Source: Tanypteryx hageni
Lineage: Eukaryota; Arthropoda; Insecta; Odonata; Petaluridae
NCBI GenBank assembly: GCA_028673005.1
Contig: CM054115.1
Location: 57,561,407-57,625,406, forward strand
Direction: 5' to 3'
Length of the DNA stretch: 64,000 nt
Shown: positions 23,861 through 59,303 of the stretch, one piece after another
Numbering within the stretch: the first letter of the stretch is position 1
Layout: every line of letters starts with the position of its first letter
Program-made: the position numbers and the translations under genes
Notes under the pieces: model-generated
Database searches by the model: none
What the model was told of the DNA's origin: nothing
What the model saw: only the letters and a program-made list of their open reading frames with translations

Positions 23861-24150
23861 TTGTATGTGAATCATAAAACCCAATACAACCCCAGAAATT
23901 AAAAAAAAATATTTTTCATTTGAACCCGATTTTACCCGAACTTTTGAAAAAATAATAAAACCCAATAACTGCCTTCGGAGTGGTATTTTTTTTAACTCGA
24001 AATACACACCCTAATTATATCTGAATTTCTTCGGATACAAGTTATGTTTTACTGTTCGTAAATTTATGAGCACAGAATGAGTGTCATGCGGCTCTCGAAC
24101 TTCTGAAGATTGTCCAAGGGTGGGTTAGTTTGTCCACCTCTGAGATATAG

Positions 24151-25269
24151 GGTAATCGTGGAGTTTTATTTCCTTTTGGATCTATAAAATGTGTCTGTAG
24201 ATTATGTTAAAATTCCCCTTGAGTTAGGGTGGCTGTTTTTAAGGAGAAATGCCAATTTTCGTTAGCGTAAAAGTAATCAGAAATTTAACTGGCTACCATC
24301 TCGCGTATTGAGGAAAAAAAGGATGATATGTTCTCTCCCGATTACATCTAGAATTTTCACGAGTTTTTTTTACAACGATTCCCGCACGATCTGTTTGTCG
24401 AACAGTCCAACGCGGATTTTCGACGTCGGGAAAATATACGGCGAAAACATCGACTCAGACGAAAGGATTTTTTTCTTTCAAGAGTCACGAATCTTCTGAT
24501 AGCAGTTTTATTTTTTGTGATGACGGGGTTACGGAAAATAATGAAAATGATCGACCTCTCTTTCCCCGAGCGTATCCGAGGGAGTGTTTTTATGTTTAAC
24601 TCCCGTTTCTTTTTCTGTTTTTCGAGTCAAAAGAGTGAAGGAAATATTTTTCCAGGGCAATTTCATGCAGCGTAAAAATTGTTTTTGGAGGCATCGCATG
24701 TCATGCGGCGATGATGACCGTGGTTGAATTTGGACGCCCTTTTGATGGCACGTAATCCATATACCATTGTTTTATATTTTCACATAACAAAAATCTTGGA
24801 CATGCGAATCGGTGATCTTCATCTGATGAAAGTTAGATCTCGGCGCCGTAACATCCTTATCATAAAATCATCGTTCATCTGGTCTGCTTTTGGATCTACC
24901 AATGTTGAAAAATTCATCAATTTCTCCCATATTTATTGTCAACCGAAAAACTCATTGCTGATTTTCTATCGCTGATCAGTACCAGTCTTCTCTTAACATT
25001 TTTCAAGTTTCACGATAACTCCTCATTTCATAAATGGGTTCCTGTAGCTCAGTTATCGGTATCTGGATCCCTTTTTTGTTCCACTTTTGTTAAACACGGT
25101 TTATTTAAACGTTTTGGTACTTTAAAATGTTCGTTGGTTTGTTGAATTTTTATCATAGAATATTCGTTACTTTTCCACTACGAGAATTCTATGATGTAAC
25201 TTTGTACAAAAGGTGTTAGTACTGTTTTCCCCCTTTTTCTTCGAAAAATCTCGAATTTGCTCCTTTATA
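24151..25269. other. no feature recognised
   Basis: No coding, RNA or terminal-repeat signal that I can support. Short open frames at 24,308-25,145 have no recognisable motif. Confidence 0.4.
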
Positions 25270-25445
25270 AAAGCGAAAAATACATTCCGGCCTTGGTAGA
25301 AGTTTGCTTAGCGTGTCCAGCTCCCAGTGATCGCCGGTTCGAATCCTGCCGACGGACATGGTCATATGCGCTCGTCTTTTTTTCTCTGTTGTGCTCATTG
25401 TAAAAGGCCGTTTTTGAGCTATTAAAAAAATAAATAAACGAATAA
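25270..25445 (+). mobile_element. tRNA-derived SINE
   Basis: A perfect RNA polymerase III B box, GGTTCGAATCC (25,336-25,346), is preceded at tRNA-like distance by GGTAGAAG...TTAGCGTGTCCAG text resembling an A box and anticodon region. The body ends in an A-rich ATTAAAAAAATAAATAAACG tail. No intact cloverleaf could be drawn, so it is a retroposed derivative rather than a tRNA gene. Ends are approximate. Confidence 0.6.
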
Positions 25446-26355
25446 ATTGGTAAAGATTTGGGCTGAGAAAAATGGTCACTTAAATAAATGAAGTTATGTA
25501 CTCTTTAAAAAATAAGCCTTATAAACTACGTCTGCATAGTTTTCTTTCAATTGACTGAACTATTTACTAGGCCATTTGTAAACCGATTGTTTCTTAAGGC
25601 ACCTGGACGGAAGCGAATAGACGGTCACGTATCGAAGAACTTAAATGGGTTTAAGGGGTTACCGCAGTAAAGAATTGCTATGTTTAATTCTTAAAACCTG
25701 TTAGAGAGGAAGTTTGAAAGCTGTAGGTGTCATTCGCGAACCTGCGCCCTCCTCATCATAACGGGAATCCTGTTCAATGGTCGTTAATAATTTGGCTTCG
25801 TGGTATGCGACACTGCATCATTTATGGAACTTCCGCTCCGCCCGTGTCTTCCCCCTTTTACCCCCTATACCTTTGCCATTTCCGCTAACGTCAGGGGGAC
25901 GTTAGCGCATTCTAAACGGGTCCACGATTAATCGGCGAACGATTTGAGCTTGGGCATTTGAGTCGTGGACCCCAGATTATGGCGATCCTACGATCTTTTG
26001 AAGATTTGCACTGACAGACAGCTACTTGTTTGCCGAAATGCATATTTCATTTAATAATCTTTCGGATATACAAGTTATGTAAGGTGCAAGTTTATAAGGT
26101 TAACGATAATTCCAGCCGACTTTTTGGGCTTCACCAAAACATGGTTCAAAAGGCAGCTACCAAAGCTATTTGTGATCGCTCACGCAATCGTGTTCACGTT
26201 CGTGTGTGTTAGAGGCCCTCCGTGGATTTTTATGTTTATAATTAAACTTAAAAAGATAATTACTGCGCCAATATCCCTTCAGTCCTATAAACCCTAAGTT
26301 AGGGTTTCCAAGCCTTAGCAACGTGGTGGGCGCCAAGTTGCATCCTACTGTAGAA
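25446..26355. other. no feature recognised
   Basis: No gene seen. A 10-bp perfect inverted repeat, CGCTAACGTC...GACGTTAGCG, is at 25,883-25,907. Confidence 0.35.
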
Positions 26356-26690
26356 CAGTGGTGCCAATCCTTTTTACATGGTGGGCAGCATTGGTGGTTG
26401 CGAATCCTTCTGCGGGCCGTATTAGAAGTTGCCAATTCTTCGTTGGGCCGGATTAGGGTTTAAATTGGAAGTTACCTATATATTCTAAGGTGAAAGTGAA
26501 AATCGATTCTAAATAAGGTTTTTATGGTTAACATTTCAATATTAAAAGCTTTATTATCAAAATTTTCATAGAAATGTATGAATTTGTGCGTTAAAATTTT
26601 CCGATTGCTTTTTCATGATAGCTTCGAGGGCCGCACAAAAACACTTCGCGGGCCTCATCCGGCCTGCGGGCCGTAGGTTGGGCACCACTG
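26356..26690. mobile_element. hAT MITE
   Basis: A 335-bp element from CAGTGGTGCCAATCC to GGTTGGGCACCACTG, with CGGGCCG motifs repeated near both ends. The outside 8-mers CTGTAGAA and TCCTAGAA share only the last five bases, so the duplication is partly decayed. It resembles the MITE at 5,971 in terminus and G+C-rich subterminal blocks. Confidence 0.75.
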
Positions 26691-29600
26691 TCCTAGAATA
26701 TATCAAGCGAGCACCATTGTGCTTGTGCAGAAAAAGGAATGGTCATAAATAAAATCAAATTAATGCCAAAGCTATTCTTGATTTTCATATGTAAATACGG
26801 AAAGAAATAAAGCAACTGAACAGATTAATTTACCGGTGCTAGGAAACGCGATTTTAAGCGTTGTAGAAGAGCACAGTCAGCCTGCCAAGGAGCACAATCA
26901 AGCTGCCAAAGAGCACAGATGTGCTCGCGAGCTCTGCTCAAGTAATGACTGAGCCGCCCTAACTTCTTCTATCAACACCTTGTGTTGATTTACAGCACTT
27001 ACTTTGCCTAAACGTTGCGTATTATTGCCTGAATACGACATTTATGTGATTAAAAATATATTATTTTCTTTTTTTTAATTTTATATAATGTTTCAACTAT
27101 CATCGGACCCAGCTCAGATCCAAAACACGTCTTGCGCGAGCACTTTTCCTGGGTATCATTTGTTAAGCATTTTTATGCTTTGGTGTTTCACGCTGCTGTC
27201 AGAATTTGAAATTGTTGCTTTTAAATTCTCAATGTCGCTGTCTATAAACCTCGACCGTGAAGTTGCTTGCGCGAAAGTTAACTCCCAATGAATCGCTGTC
27301 TCCGTACTTGCTCGCGTAATTTCTCCCATCGCGTATTTTGAGGAGGAAATAAACTATTTTTTCCCCACATAATTTTTCCATTTTACGCAATCGCGCAGTG
27401 AGCGAAATCTAAATATCGTACATTAGCTTGCAACGTGATAAATTAATGTTTTGTTCTTGTTCGCAAATTTATATTATCCTAAAACCAATATTTTCGCTCG
27501 TAAATGGAAACATGTCTACATAATTTCGTACTCCCCCGTTTTGTTGTTAACATATCGCCGAAAAGAGGGAAATAATGCAATTTTTTGCTGTATCTGACCA
27601 ATAAATTAGACTGCTCCAATGTTCATAAAGCTCTCTCGACCATTATTTTTTATTCTTGTTTGTTATTTTGGCTTTGAATTAATGCAACATTTCAATTTCC
27701 AAATGTGAATTGTCGAGCTCACCTTTTGGGTTGAATCCAATTGATAATATAGATTATTCCAATGGTCATAAAGAGGATGGTAATGTGTCATCAGTGGTGA
27801 TTCACCGATGGCTGATTCTAAAAAAATAATTGTCGTTTTATGGCTAATTGTGGTATAAAGATTACCTTTTGAGCACTCCAGATCATCACAAGTTGCGTTG
27901 AATGCGAGCAATGTCATATGCCTTGGTTTACATTAATATCAATGGGATTTTGTAATTTGGTAGATTTCGTCTCGTCTTGGTAGATTTCAAGACTGTAGCA
28001 ATCAGTTAATTTTATAATAATACGGGCTAATGATATTGTAACTGATTTATCTAATATATTATTATTAATTAATAGTAATCTTATATGTTTTTCACCCTTT
28101 ACTGCTCATGTAGGTTTGCTTGATCTTCCTTTCTTTGCCGTATAGTTCCTCTGTAACTTGTTAAATGGTACGATGTACCACCTTGCGCGTCTCCCGAGAG
28201 AAGAAGATAATAATGGATTCTATGACGCGTCAACTTGTCACGCTAGCCTACGCGAGGAGATAAACCGTGCCGCGTTAACGCGTCATGTAAGCAGTTAACA
28301 GAGTTAGCCGAGATGCAGGTCTCCGCGAATAGCTTCGGGCGTATTTTTATTTTCGTAAAATTTGTGTCAAACCACTCGGAAATATAAAACTGTTCCAACA
28401 TTGCCCGTTTAACGAGTCTCGACCGAGGTAATTGCGTGTCTATTTTCGGCGTCATTACGCCCCATTTTAATACGTTTCCGTCTTCGGATAGTTGCAGCAC
28501 GGAGCCGATGCATCGTCCTCATTTATCTACTCTGCAAGGCAGGACGCGTGAGAACGTCGTCTTATATCGGCCTATTGCATGCCATTCGCGCGAAAATGTA
28601 AAGGGAAAAAAAAGATTTGTCTAAAGATCTCCGCATCTCGGAGGAGACAACCGGCTCAGCTCTTCCTGCATCGGGAGAAGAGGAGAAAAAAGGAAAGAAA
28701 GCGAGAGTAGTTTTATATAGAGGGGACGACCAGGAGCCGTGGTTTTTACTCTTCGTCTCGCGGGTTGCCTACCAGTAAGGCTCGAGGAAAGAGTGCGATG
28801 AACCTGAGAACCAGAGGGCTTTAAACTCCAAGGCGTCCTTCTCTCCCCCTTCCCATTTCGCTCTCATACCTCCCCTCCTCGACCATCGCCATCTCCCTTC
28901 CAACCCTCCCGCCCCACCCACCTCTCTTTCTCCCTCTCACTCTGAAAGCCACTCCCTCTCGACCCGAGCTCGGTTCACTTCATTCTTGCCCTTGGGACCT
29001 CCACGCCTCGTAAGCCTCACCTTGCCAGGTGTGGTCACGACCTCCCAAAAACTCGTAACCCCATCCCTTTCCGCTTTTGCCGTGTCAGCGCCACCCCTCC
29101 CTCTTCAAGAAATAAATAAAAACCTTTCTGTCTTTCTCTCTTCGTTGCACAAAATGAACCATGAATCCGTGGCGGGAAAAAGAGTAACCGAATTCTTCGA
29201 AACAAAAGAAGGTCCGAAATATCTTTCGGATCCCACTTCGTCACGTTTTCGAGACGGCGTAGTTCACTGGGGAAGGAAAATTTATACAAACACACACATG
29301 AAGTCCCGAAATATTTCCTTGTTTTCCTTTTTCACAGATATAATCCCGCGAAGGTAGTTTTTTTCCTCGGATCGTAAATATCTCCTCCGTTCTAGACGTC
29401 ACGAACTTGGCCCTAGAAAGATAATGATGGGCATCTTCTAGTTCGGCTCTTAAGAATATGTTTACGAGGTCGCTTGGGAAGGGTTCTATTTTTTTTCTTG
29501 GTATTCTCTAGTTGAAGGAACCAGATATCGAATGCGCCTCTAATAAAAGTGGGAGGGGCATAAGAGGTCGTTAACTTGTTTTTATTTGTTTCACGAATGA

Positions 29601-30200
29601 CCCAAGGTGTTGTTTTTTGTTATAATTTTTCTCTAAAAGCAATTAGAGATGTGTTTCGTGTAATAAGAATAAATTTTCCACCGAGCAATCTATCCAAAGC
29701 GCGAAGTTGATGTGATTAGATTGTTCCCAAGTTCGATTCATCAGCAAGTTTTAAGCTTCTCGACTATGGGTACCCCGAGTTTTAGCCCAGGGGGGAGTTC
29801 CTCGGCATAATTTGCAAGTAGATCAGTCAAGGCAAGCATTGGACATCTTCAATGGGATTTATTTAATGTTTTCAATTTTTACGACTTGTTCAAATCTGTA
29901 GTAAATGAATTAAAATGTTTTTGTGAATAGAAGCTTGCTCGGGACGCAAAAATAGGTATCTCCTTTTGCAATTCGCCCTTTCCTTCATTATTACTTTAGT
30001 GAAATGTTGACGTAAAAAATAATCCTGATTTAACAATACGATTCATCTGCGTTTCATAAACGTAAGACATTTTCAGCTCATAAATCTTACACCGAAGCAC
30101 TGTATTATTTTTGATACTATAAGCGCATTCTTATAAGAACACAGTGCTCAGTTTAGTCACCATGAGTTCTTTCTTGTAATATCCATAGACTAGGATACGA
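26691..30200. other. no gene recognised; CpG- and pyrimidine-rich block at 28,500-29,350
   Basis: The first part has no recognisable feature. At 28,500-29,350 the DNA is CpG-dense, with long C/T runs (28,840-28,970). It could be a promoter-type region or contain a noncoding exon, but nothing decides this. Open frames of 86-123 codons on both strands here show no known domain. Confidence 0.35.
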
Positions 30201-30941
30201 ATGTTCCATTGTCCATGGCTCAAATTTTCTCTCATTTCTGAATATCCTAGGATGGAAAACATTTTTTTCTCTATTACATCCGGTACCAGGAGTAGCCAAT
30301 TCGAAGCGAATAATCCCGATACTAGAATGGTTTTCGATGGCGTGGATCGGTTCATTTGTTGCCATGCCGGAAGGAGGGGAATCGAGCGACATCGTCAAGG
30401 TGTTCGAGACGATAAAAAAAATTCCCTCCTCTCCTTTTTTGGCATATGTAGTACATATACGTCGTCGCAACGATTTCCTTTTCCTCCGCAGGTCCTTTCT
30501 CCTCCGTCATCGGTAAAAGTTCAAACCGCGACGCAACGTTGTAAATCCACTCAGGCGAAAATGAGCGTCGCCGTCGAGGAATTTGAAGAAGAATGTAGAC
30601 GCAGTGCGAATTCCTCTGTTAGGCTCGACCCTACTTGTTGCCTCATTTTTGCCCTCTCCACCTCCTCTTCTCTATTGTCCTCTTCGGTTGCCTATGTCTG
30701 CTCACGAGACGTTCGGATTGCCCATCCCAAGTGCGTGAGCCATCTTCGGTCAGACGGCCCTCGCGTAACGTCACTTTCTTTATTCAGGAAATCGCCGGAC
30801 GTGGAAGGAATGATTCTCCACCAGAGCGGAAAAAGATTCCCACGCCGGAATGGGATCAGGAGTCTACTTTTTGTTGGCAGGATGCCATGTTTGAATCGTT
30901 TCGGGAAGTCGGAGGGCCATTCTCGTTCTACTCATCCGTAA
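30201..30941 (+). other. long open reading frame (246 codons), function unknown
   Basis: The frame is open for 741 bp in a CpG-rich region. A second + frame overlaps it (30,635-31,117, 160 codons) and a minus frame overlaps its start, so stop-poor composition is one explanation. The peptide is Ser/Arg-rich with no domain I recognise. A stretch starting MSVAVEEFEEECRR at 30,561 looks slightly more protein-like. It could also include an unrecognised exon. Low confidence that it is translated. Confidence 0.15.
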
Positions 30942-31006
30942 CGAGGGATTTTTTTAATCCGAGGTTTAATTACGATTTTCGGCCGGAAAACTACGTGTCT
31001 CCGATG

Positions 31007-31094
31007 GTACTTATCTTAGGTGTCTCCAATAGCCATAACAAGGTTATAAAAACCCATTCTTGTTATGGCTATCGGAGATGCATAAGACAAGTAG
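31007..31094. repeat. hairpin with ~35-bp arms and 16-nt loop
   Basis: Inner arms 31,023-31,042 and 31,059-31,078 pair over 20 bp with one mismatch (TCTCCAATAGCCATAACAAG). Pairing continues outward through TACTTATCTTA with several mismatches. Size and loop are in the range of microRNA precursors or a small foldback element. No evidence of expression is available. Confidence 0.8.
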
Positions 31095-31369
31095 TTTTTT
31101 GTTTTGTTTTTCACTAATTTGTTTTCAGCCCTAAGACGAGCTCAATGATTCTCTAGTGGACGATTTAATAAGATTTTGTTATTCAAAGTATCGGTTTTGT
31201 TTTATGTATGATATGCGCCCGATGTTGAATAACTGTTTGCAATTATTTGACCATATGCTAAAAAACTCTCAACTTAGAAGCAATAAAATCGTTAGTTAAA
31301 AAAACTTGTTCTTTGTTTGATATTGCTACCTTATCACTTACCGATTTTCCGATCAGTTTTTTAAATGTA
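31095..31369. other. no feature recognised
   Basis: Short AT-richer spacer; nothing identified. Confidence 0.4.
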
Positions 31370-31827
31370 CAATTGAACCTCTTTAATCCGGAAAGTGTGA
31401 TCCGGAAACACCCTTGTTTCGGAATGACTGGGGAATTTTCGTCTAATTCGGAAAAAAACAAACCATAATCCGGAAATATGTCGTGGATGTGCTTCGATTT
31501 TCCCGTTCTCGGAGCTCGCAAACTTGAAGAGAGAATTTTCAAAATGTTGAAAACTTCCGTAAAACTTTAAAACTGTCCGTTTCATCTATGATCCCATACA
31601 GGATCGGGAAAACCAAAACAAACTATTTGTATTAAAAATCTCATGCATATACATATTCATTTTTATATTATTTAATGTGTTATTTGCTCATATTCTTGTG
31701 TTAAAGAATTTTTGTTTAGTAGTGTGCACAGTAACAGTAGTGTCATAATAACTACCCGTAGTTCGGAGCATTCTGTAGTCCGGAACGCCTCCGGTCCCGA
31801 GCTTTCCTGATTAGAGAAGTTTAACTG
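31370..31827. mobile_element. pogo/Tigger-type MITE, TA-flanked
   Basis: A 458-bp element. The ends CAATTGAACCTCTTTAATCC and GATTAGAGAAGTTTAACTG are inverted repeats with a few differences, and TA lies directly outside each (31,368-31,369 and 31,828-31,829). The motif TNGAACCTCTNTAATC is typical of pogo/Tigger termini. ATCCGGAAA recurs several times inside. No transposase. Confidence 0.8.
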
Positions 31828-34800
31828 TACTGAGAATGCATGACTGATTTCATGGCGTAGCTAAAATACTACATTCTCACAAAAGAATTTTTTTATTTCC
31901 AGGCCACGGAATTTTGATCGTTGCATAGGTTCGAAGCTTATCGTGGATATAACGCCGAACTCTTAAAATTTAATCAAGTTCGTAGAATTTCCGCACAGCC
32001 TTATTTTCAACAAGATCAATACCTAAAGACTTCATGTTATATCTAGACGGACGCCACCGAACCCCTATGTCGACGATAGGCAGCCATTTCCAATTTTAAG
32101 ATTCTTCGCGAGCAACGTAAATGTAGAAATTTCAGAGATTAAAAGATAATCGTGAACAAAGAAATATAGCTTGTCCCTTGCATCCGTTTTCCTTGTGGAA
32201 ATCGGTATCCTCAAGCGAACGTGCTCACTATTCGAGGTGGCGGATTATGTAGGAAAAGACTTCATTCTGAAAACTTCGCGGACCTCGTAATTCGGTCTTC
32301 GAGGGCCTCTCGCGACCCATGTGTTTTTCTGTTGAGTTAAGAGTTTATCGTGAATTTATTGGAAATTAAAAAAAAAACACGAAAGTATTAGTTTATATGC
32401 CTCGTCGCTGAAATGCGGCCAAACCGTGGCTCTCGAGACACATGCGGTTCTTTTACGTTTCTATTCAAGGGTGTGTCAACGCTTTTCACTAAAGAACACG
32501 GTAGCGCAGTTTGAATTGAGATGTTTTGGGGATGCCTAAGGGACACTCATTCTCTCTGCATTGCTTTGAGTACAGTTTATGCTTACTGTTCACAGATGTA
32601 TGATTATTATTATATAATATTAACCACCACCACCTTCTCTGTTTTAAAGATTCTCATGACGCCTATCTACCCTTGATTTTTTAGTGTGCATACGGTAAAT
32701 TTAGGTCACTAACTTTAAAAGGTAATGCTGACCTTATTTTCTTTCATAGTTCTTCACGTTATGGTAATCACTTAGTTATTTTAAACAATTACCCGAGTGG
32801 AAACCGGTTAACAATTGCGGTCTTGTTTCCGGGGATTTATTTCTCTCCATTTACAACCATTTAGTCTGAGCGAGTATTAATGATGATTTAATTCAATTGG
32901 TGTAGATTGCGTTTAAAAATATTTAATTGTGTGTTGTGATTCATTGACCGGTACCGAGAGTCAGTCAGGCGTGTACGCGCGTCATTCCCCTTTTTCATTA
33001 AGTTGGATTGTGAAAGCGTTGTTGCCGATTCCTGCAGAACAACAATGGTAGGCAGATGGTAAAAGTGAGTCGAAATGTAAACATGAGACGTTGACCAATA
33101 TAATAAGCGGTGACGCGTCTTTTTGTTTGTCAACGTCGACCCGTGGGTCGTGCGCAAAAAACGAGGCCACGAATTTGGAAAAGTTTTGGAAAACGGCGCT
33201 AAGGAAGCATATCCAGGGACCGTGTTAGAAGCCATATCTAAATTTAAGATCGAGTTATGGCGGATTTTCCGAAAGTTTTGTTTTTGTCCTCGAAGTTCAG
33301 CGCTAACTAACGCTGTGATTGGCAATTCTGGAGAAATATTAGCCTGTCAATGTTAAGAGTTGGATGTGAACGCCAAGGTTCAACGAAGACCTTTGCCCAC
33401 TTGCCCAGTCGATTTCTTTTTATTCGTGGAAACGTTTTATTCTATGTTTAAAGTCGGTTTCCATAATGCAAATTACTCCAGGCATCATTTATGTTGCGTT
33501 TGAAAGACTATACTATGTGATCTTTGAAGATGAATGGGTGTTTCATTTATGTTACGGCACAAGAGATCGCAAAGATGCGGAAGTAAGTTGAAACGAAGCC
33601 GACCGGATAATTAAACGGAACGTTGTTATTGCGGATGATGACCTTTCATTTTTTCTGGATTCAGAATTTTATCAAAATCGAGATGAAAACAATCCTTTTT
33701 CTTCCACGTCTAGGGCATGGTCGCGTTTTATTACTGGGAATAAGCTTATTTTAATTGGCCGCGATTTACACCGTTTAACTGAAGATAAATCGATTTTATT
33801 AATCTTTGAGAACTCTAGGTTGGCCGTATGACGAATTATGGAGTTGACCAAATGAGTCATTAGATAGTATACTACATATGCGGAAGTTATCTCGACGATT
33901 GGATTACGTAATCGGCTGAAGTAACCAAGAATTTCGCCGTGCTCCTCGATCCATTGCTTCAGCGAGGCAGGAAACCGTCGGAGATAATTTTCAAAAATTC
34001 TCTCATCTATTTATGAAGCCACGCGGGGAATACTGGTGTCGCACTATACACTACCGCAAAGATGAATCATTGAAGCTTGCGCTACGTAATAGATCGAGAT
34101 GTCCCTTATCGTAAGAGAAGGAAATATGTATTATATTTTGCGATGCGTCAATAATGAAGAAAACGCCGTAGTGTTTAAAAGTCGTGGAAGAAATTTTGGA
34201 ACAACGTCATTATTTCGGAACGCGCTTAAGAAAAGAATTTTACATTACTTATTGAAGACTTTCCTTGTGTCGTGTTTGTTTTCCTATGGCCTTACAATTA
34301 ATATGCGTTTTCTATTTTTTTAAATACGTTTTTCTTGCATTTTACTTCGTGATGTTTTTGGTTGGTTTAAGACAATGAAACTCGATATTGAGTATTCAGA
34401 CATTTACCGAATATTTCGATTGTTTTCTTCAGAGCTGATTTTTTCATTTGTTAAACGCAAAGCAGTAGCTTAAGGTATAAATAATGATTTTGAAATTGGA
34501 AATCCAGTGGATATCAGATTTATTCTCCAGGTTATTTTCAGATGGCGTGTCCGATAAGATTTCGACGCTTTTGTCGTGAAAACTCCTTTACCGAAACGCG
34601 TGGTCCTTAATTATAGAATGACCTTTTGTTCAAGATCGCAATCCTCGATCCTAATCTATGATTGCCATCGTAAATGTTGGCACATAAGACAATGATAAAA
34701 TTGCACCATCATTCGTTTGCTTAGAAGCAAGGGATTTGCGAACACTAAAAAGATGTAACGTATAGCACTTTATTATGTTTATTTTTAGCTTTATTAAATA

Positions 34801-36646
34801 ATTTTAATTATTTTTAAAATATCTTTTATGGGAGTATTTTATCACTAAGATAGTTGAGATATAGATAATATTTATTTATGTGTTTATTTATTTTAAAATT
34901 CCTCTATTGTTCGTCATTCCTGATGTAAAGTTAAACATATGCCAAAAAAACATGGATTTAATCAGTTTTTGATATCTTCCCGTTCTGTGAAATTTATCGC
35001 TTCATAAAGCATACCCGAGGGTGAATGAATCATTTTCAACTTCGCTGGGAATGGTACACGATATGATATTGTGTTTTTTTTAGCTCTCATTACTTGAATA
35101 AATCAGCATTTGTAAGACGATCAGCTATAGAATGTTTTGATTTACTTTATGTGAATTAGCTATGAGAGGAACTTTCAGCTACTCCGAAGCATGGTATTTT
35201 TCTTAAATAATTGATACAAGAAATGATTTCTCCTTCTGCGAAGTATTCGCCGACATTTATGACATGTGATTAACATATGGTCCCACAATATGCACCTCAT
35301 ATCTTACTTACCTGGCTTATATCAAATAATTCTTGTTGGTTTACGTTATTAATTTATCGGAAGAATTATTTGAAAAACATTCGCCAAAGCAATATTTTTA
35401 TCCTCTCATCTCCAATCTAGCGACTTTCTTTCGAAAACGTAACTATAATTTATTATACTGTTTAAATTTTAAATCCGATGTTAGAGTTATATTCGGATTT
35501 GCGTTTATCGTTTCACAATTAGGTTTGTGCGTCCTTTTGGTTTAGAATTTGCCGACTTTTTTGATCGATTCCAATTCATTTTGTCACCTTATGCAGTAGT
35601 CTCAGATTTATCTTCGGTTTTTTCAGTTAATAATTCCTCCAAGTAGACAGCCACCAAGACTGTTAGAATAATCGCTTTTAATATGAACGAGTGAAAAATG
35701 CTTCAGTTAAATGAAATCGATCAATTCCTTTATTTATCGCATGCAATCGGATTACTCGCAACGTCTTTGAAGGTCCAAATCTTGCATGCTATGGCCATGA
35801 TTTAATGATTTACTGGAATAATAATGTAAAGGAAATTACGCGTTTTATCCTTTTAAAGGACTCTTCATCATTGGACATTCCTTTCACCAGCAGCCTATTT
35901 CAAATGTTCTTTTCATTCCTTATCAAGACCAATTGGGTTCCATCTACTCCCATTGTTGAGCAATTGGCCAGTACTTAATTTATATCTTTCTCTGAGAATA
36001 GTCAATTGCATCTAAGCTTGTTAGTTCCCTACTTCCTTCGCCAAAGTATAATCTCTGTATCAACTTCATCTCACCATCCAGTCTAATGTCAAAGGCTGAA
36101 TTAAAAATGGTCACATTCAGCTTTGTAATCCTTGACCCAGGTTCAGTTCAAACGACCAAATCATTAAATGAAAAGTTTTAACCACCTTATACAAAAAATA
36201 TTAATAGGTAACTACTGTTGATAGTACACACACAGACACACCTACCTGGTTTACGGAAAATTAATTCTCTCCAAGGACCGAAGTATTATGCGTGCGAGCT
36301 TGTGGAAAAATGATTCTGTGCCAGGGACTCATGCACAAACACACACATACACTCACACAAATTCAGACAATTACACCAGTGTGTACTATCACTTTACACC
36401 AAAGGCAGCTTGCAAACCAAATCATTGTTGTTAGAGAAAATTTTGTATATTTTCCTTGGAAATGGATTTATAATCTCAACTGCTCAAGAGTTAAAAGACA
36501 TTTTTAGACTTCATAGCTTCTTCATACTTTTATATTCACATAATAAAAAATATAAAATTTTGTTAAGATACATCTAGATTATTATTGCATATATTTCAGT
36601 AGTTGTGTAATAAGGATGTGTTTATCTTAATTTTTATATTTTTCAG
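31828..36646. other. no gene recognised; contains the CpG-density step near 35.9 kb
   Basis: No conserved coding motif found before the first visible scribble exon. A 145-codon minus frame (32,888-33,325) shows no domain. CpG is frequent until about 35,850 and then nearly absent; no CpG at all occurs in 36,301-36,600. A CA-rich stretch lies at 36,225-36,365. Confidence 0.5.
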
Positions 36647-59197
<22,551 letters not shown>

Positions 59198-59303
59198 GTA
59201 TTGATGGAGCCTGCACTAGCTGTCGCCATCCAAAAATGCTCCTTTGCTTTCTCTGGTTGTTTCTTCTTGTTCTTTTTGTCCTTTATTATTTGGTGCTTTT
59301 TTA

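Larger units (their letters stand above)
17741..24142. mobile_element. outer hAT element (6.4 kb) with perfect 8-bp target duplication, filled by nested insertions
   Basis: The left end CAGAGGTGACCAAAC and the right end GTTTGTCCACCTCTG are inverted repeats with about two differences. AGATATAG occurs immediately outside both (17,733-17,740 and 24,143-24,150), an exact 8-bp hAT target-site duplication. Inside lie a second hAT end with transposase remnant (18,209-19,297), a Transib element (19,298-22,997), a hAT MITE (23,140-23,442) and a LINE fragment (23,470-23,860). I did not recognise a transposase belonging to the outer ends. It is probably a non-autonomous hAT that accumulated insertions after it landed. 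Confidence 0.75.

Noticed and set aside
25336..25346. Functional tRNA gene
   Set aside because: Only the B box is good; no acceptor stem or cloverleaf can be formed, and an A-rich tail marks a SINE.
25883..25907. Short 10-bp palindrome containing ACGTCA
   Set aside because: Could be a bZIP-type site, but a single short palindrome is not enough to call a regulatory element.
26166..26435. 89-codon minus-strand frame
   Set aside because: It runs across the edge of a hAT MITE and has no motif.
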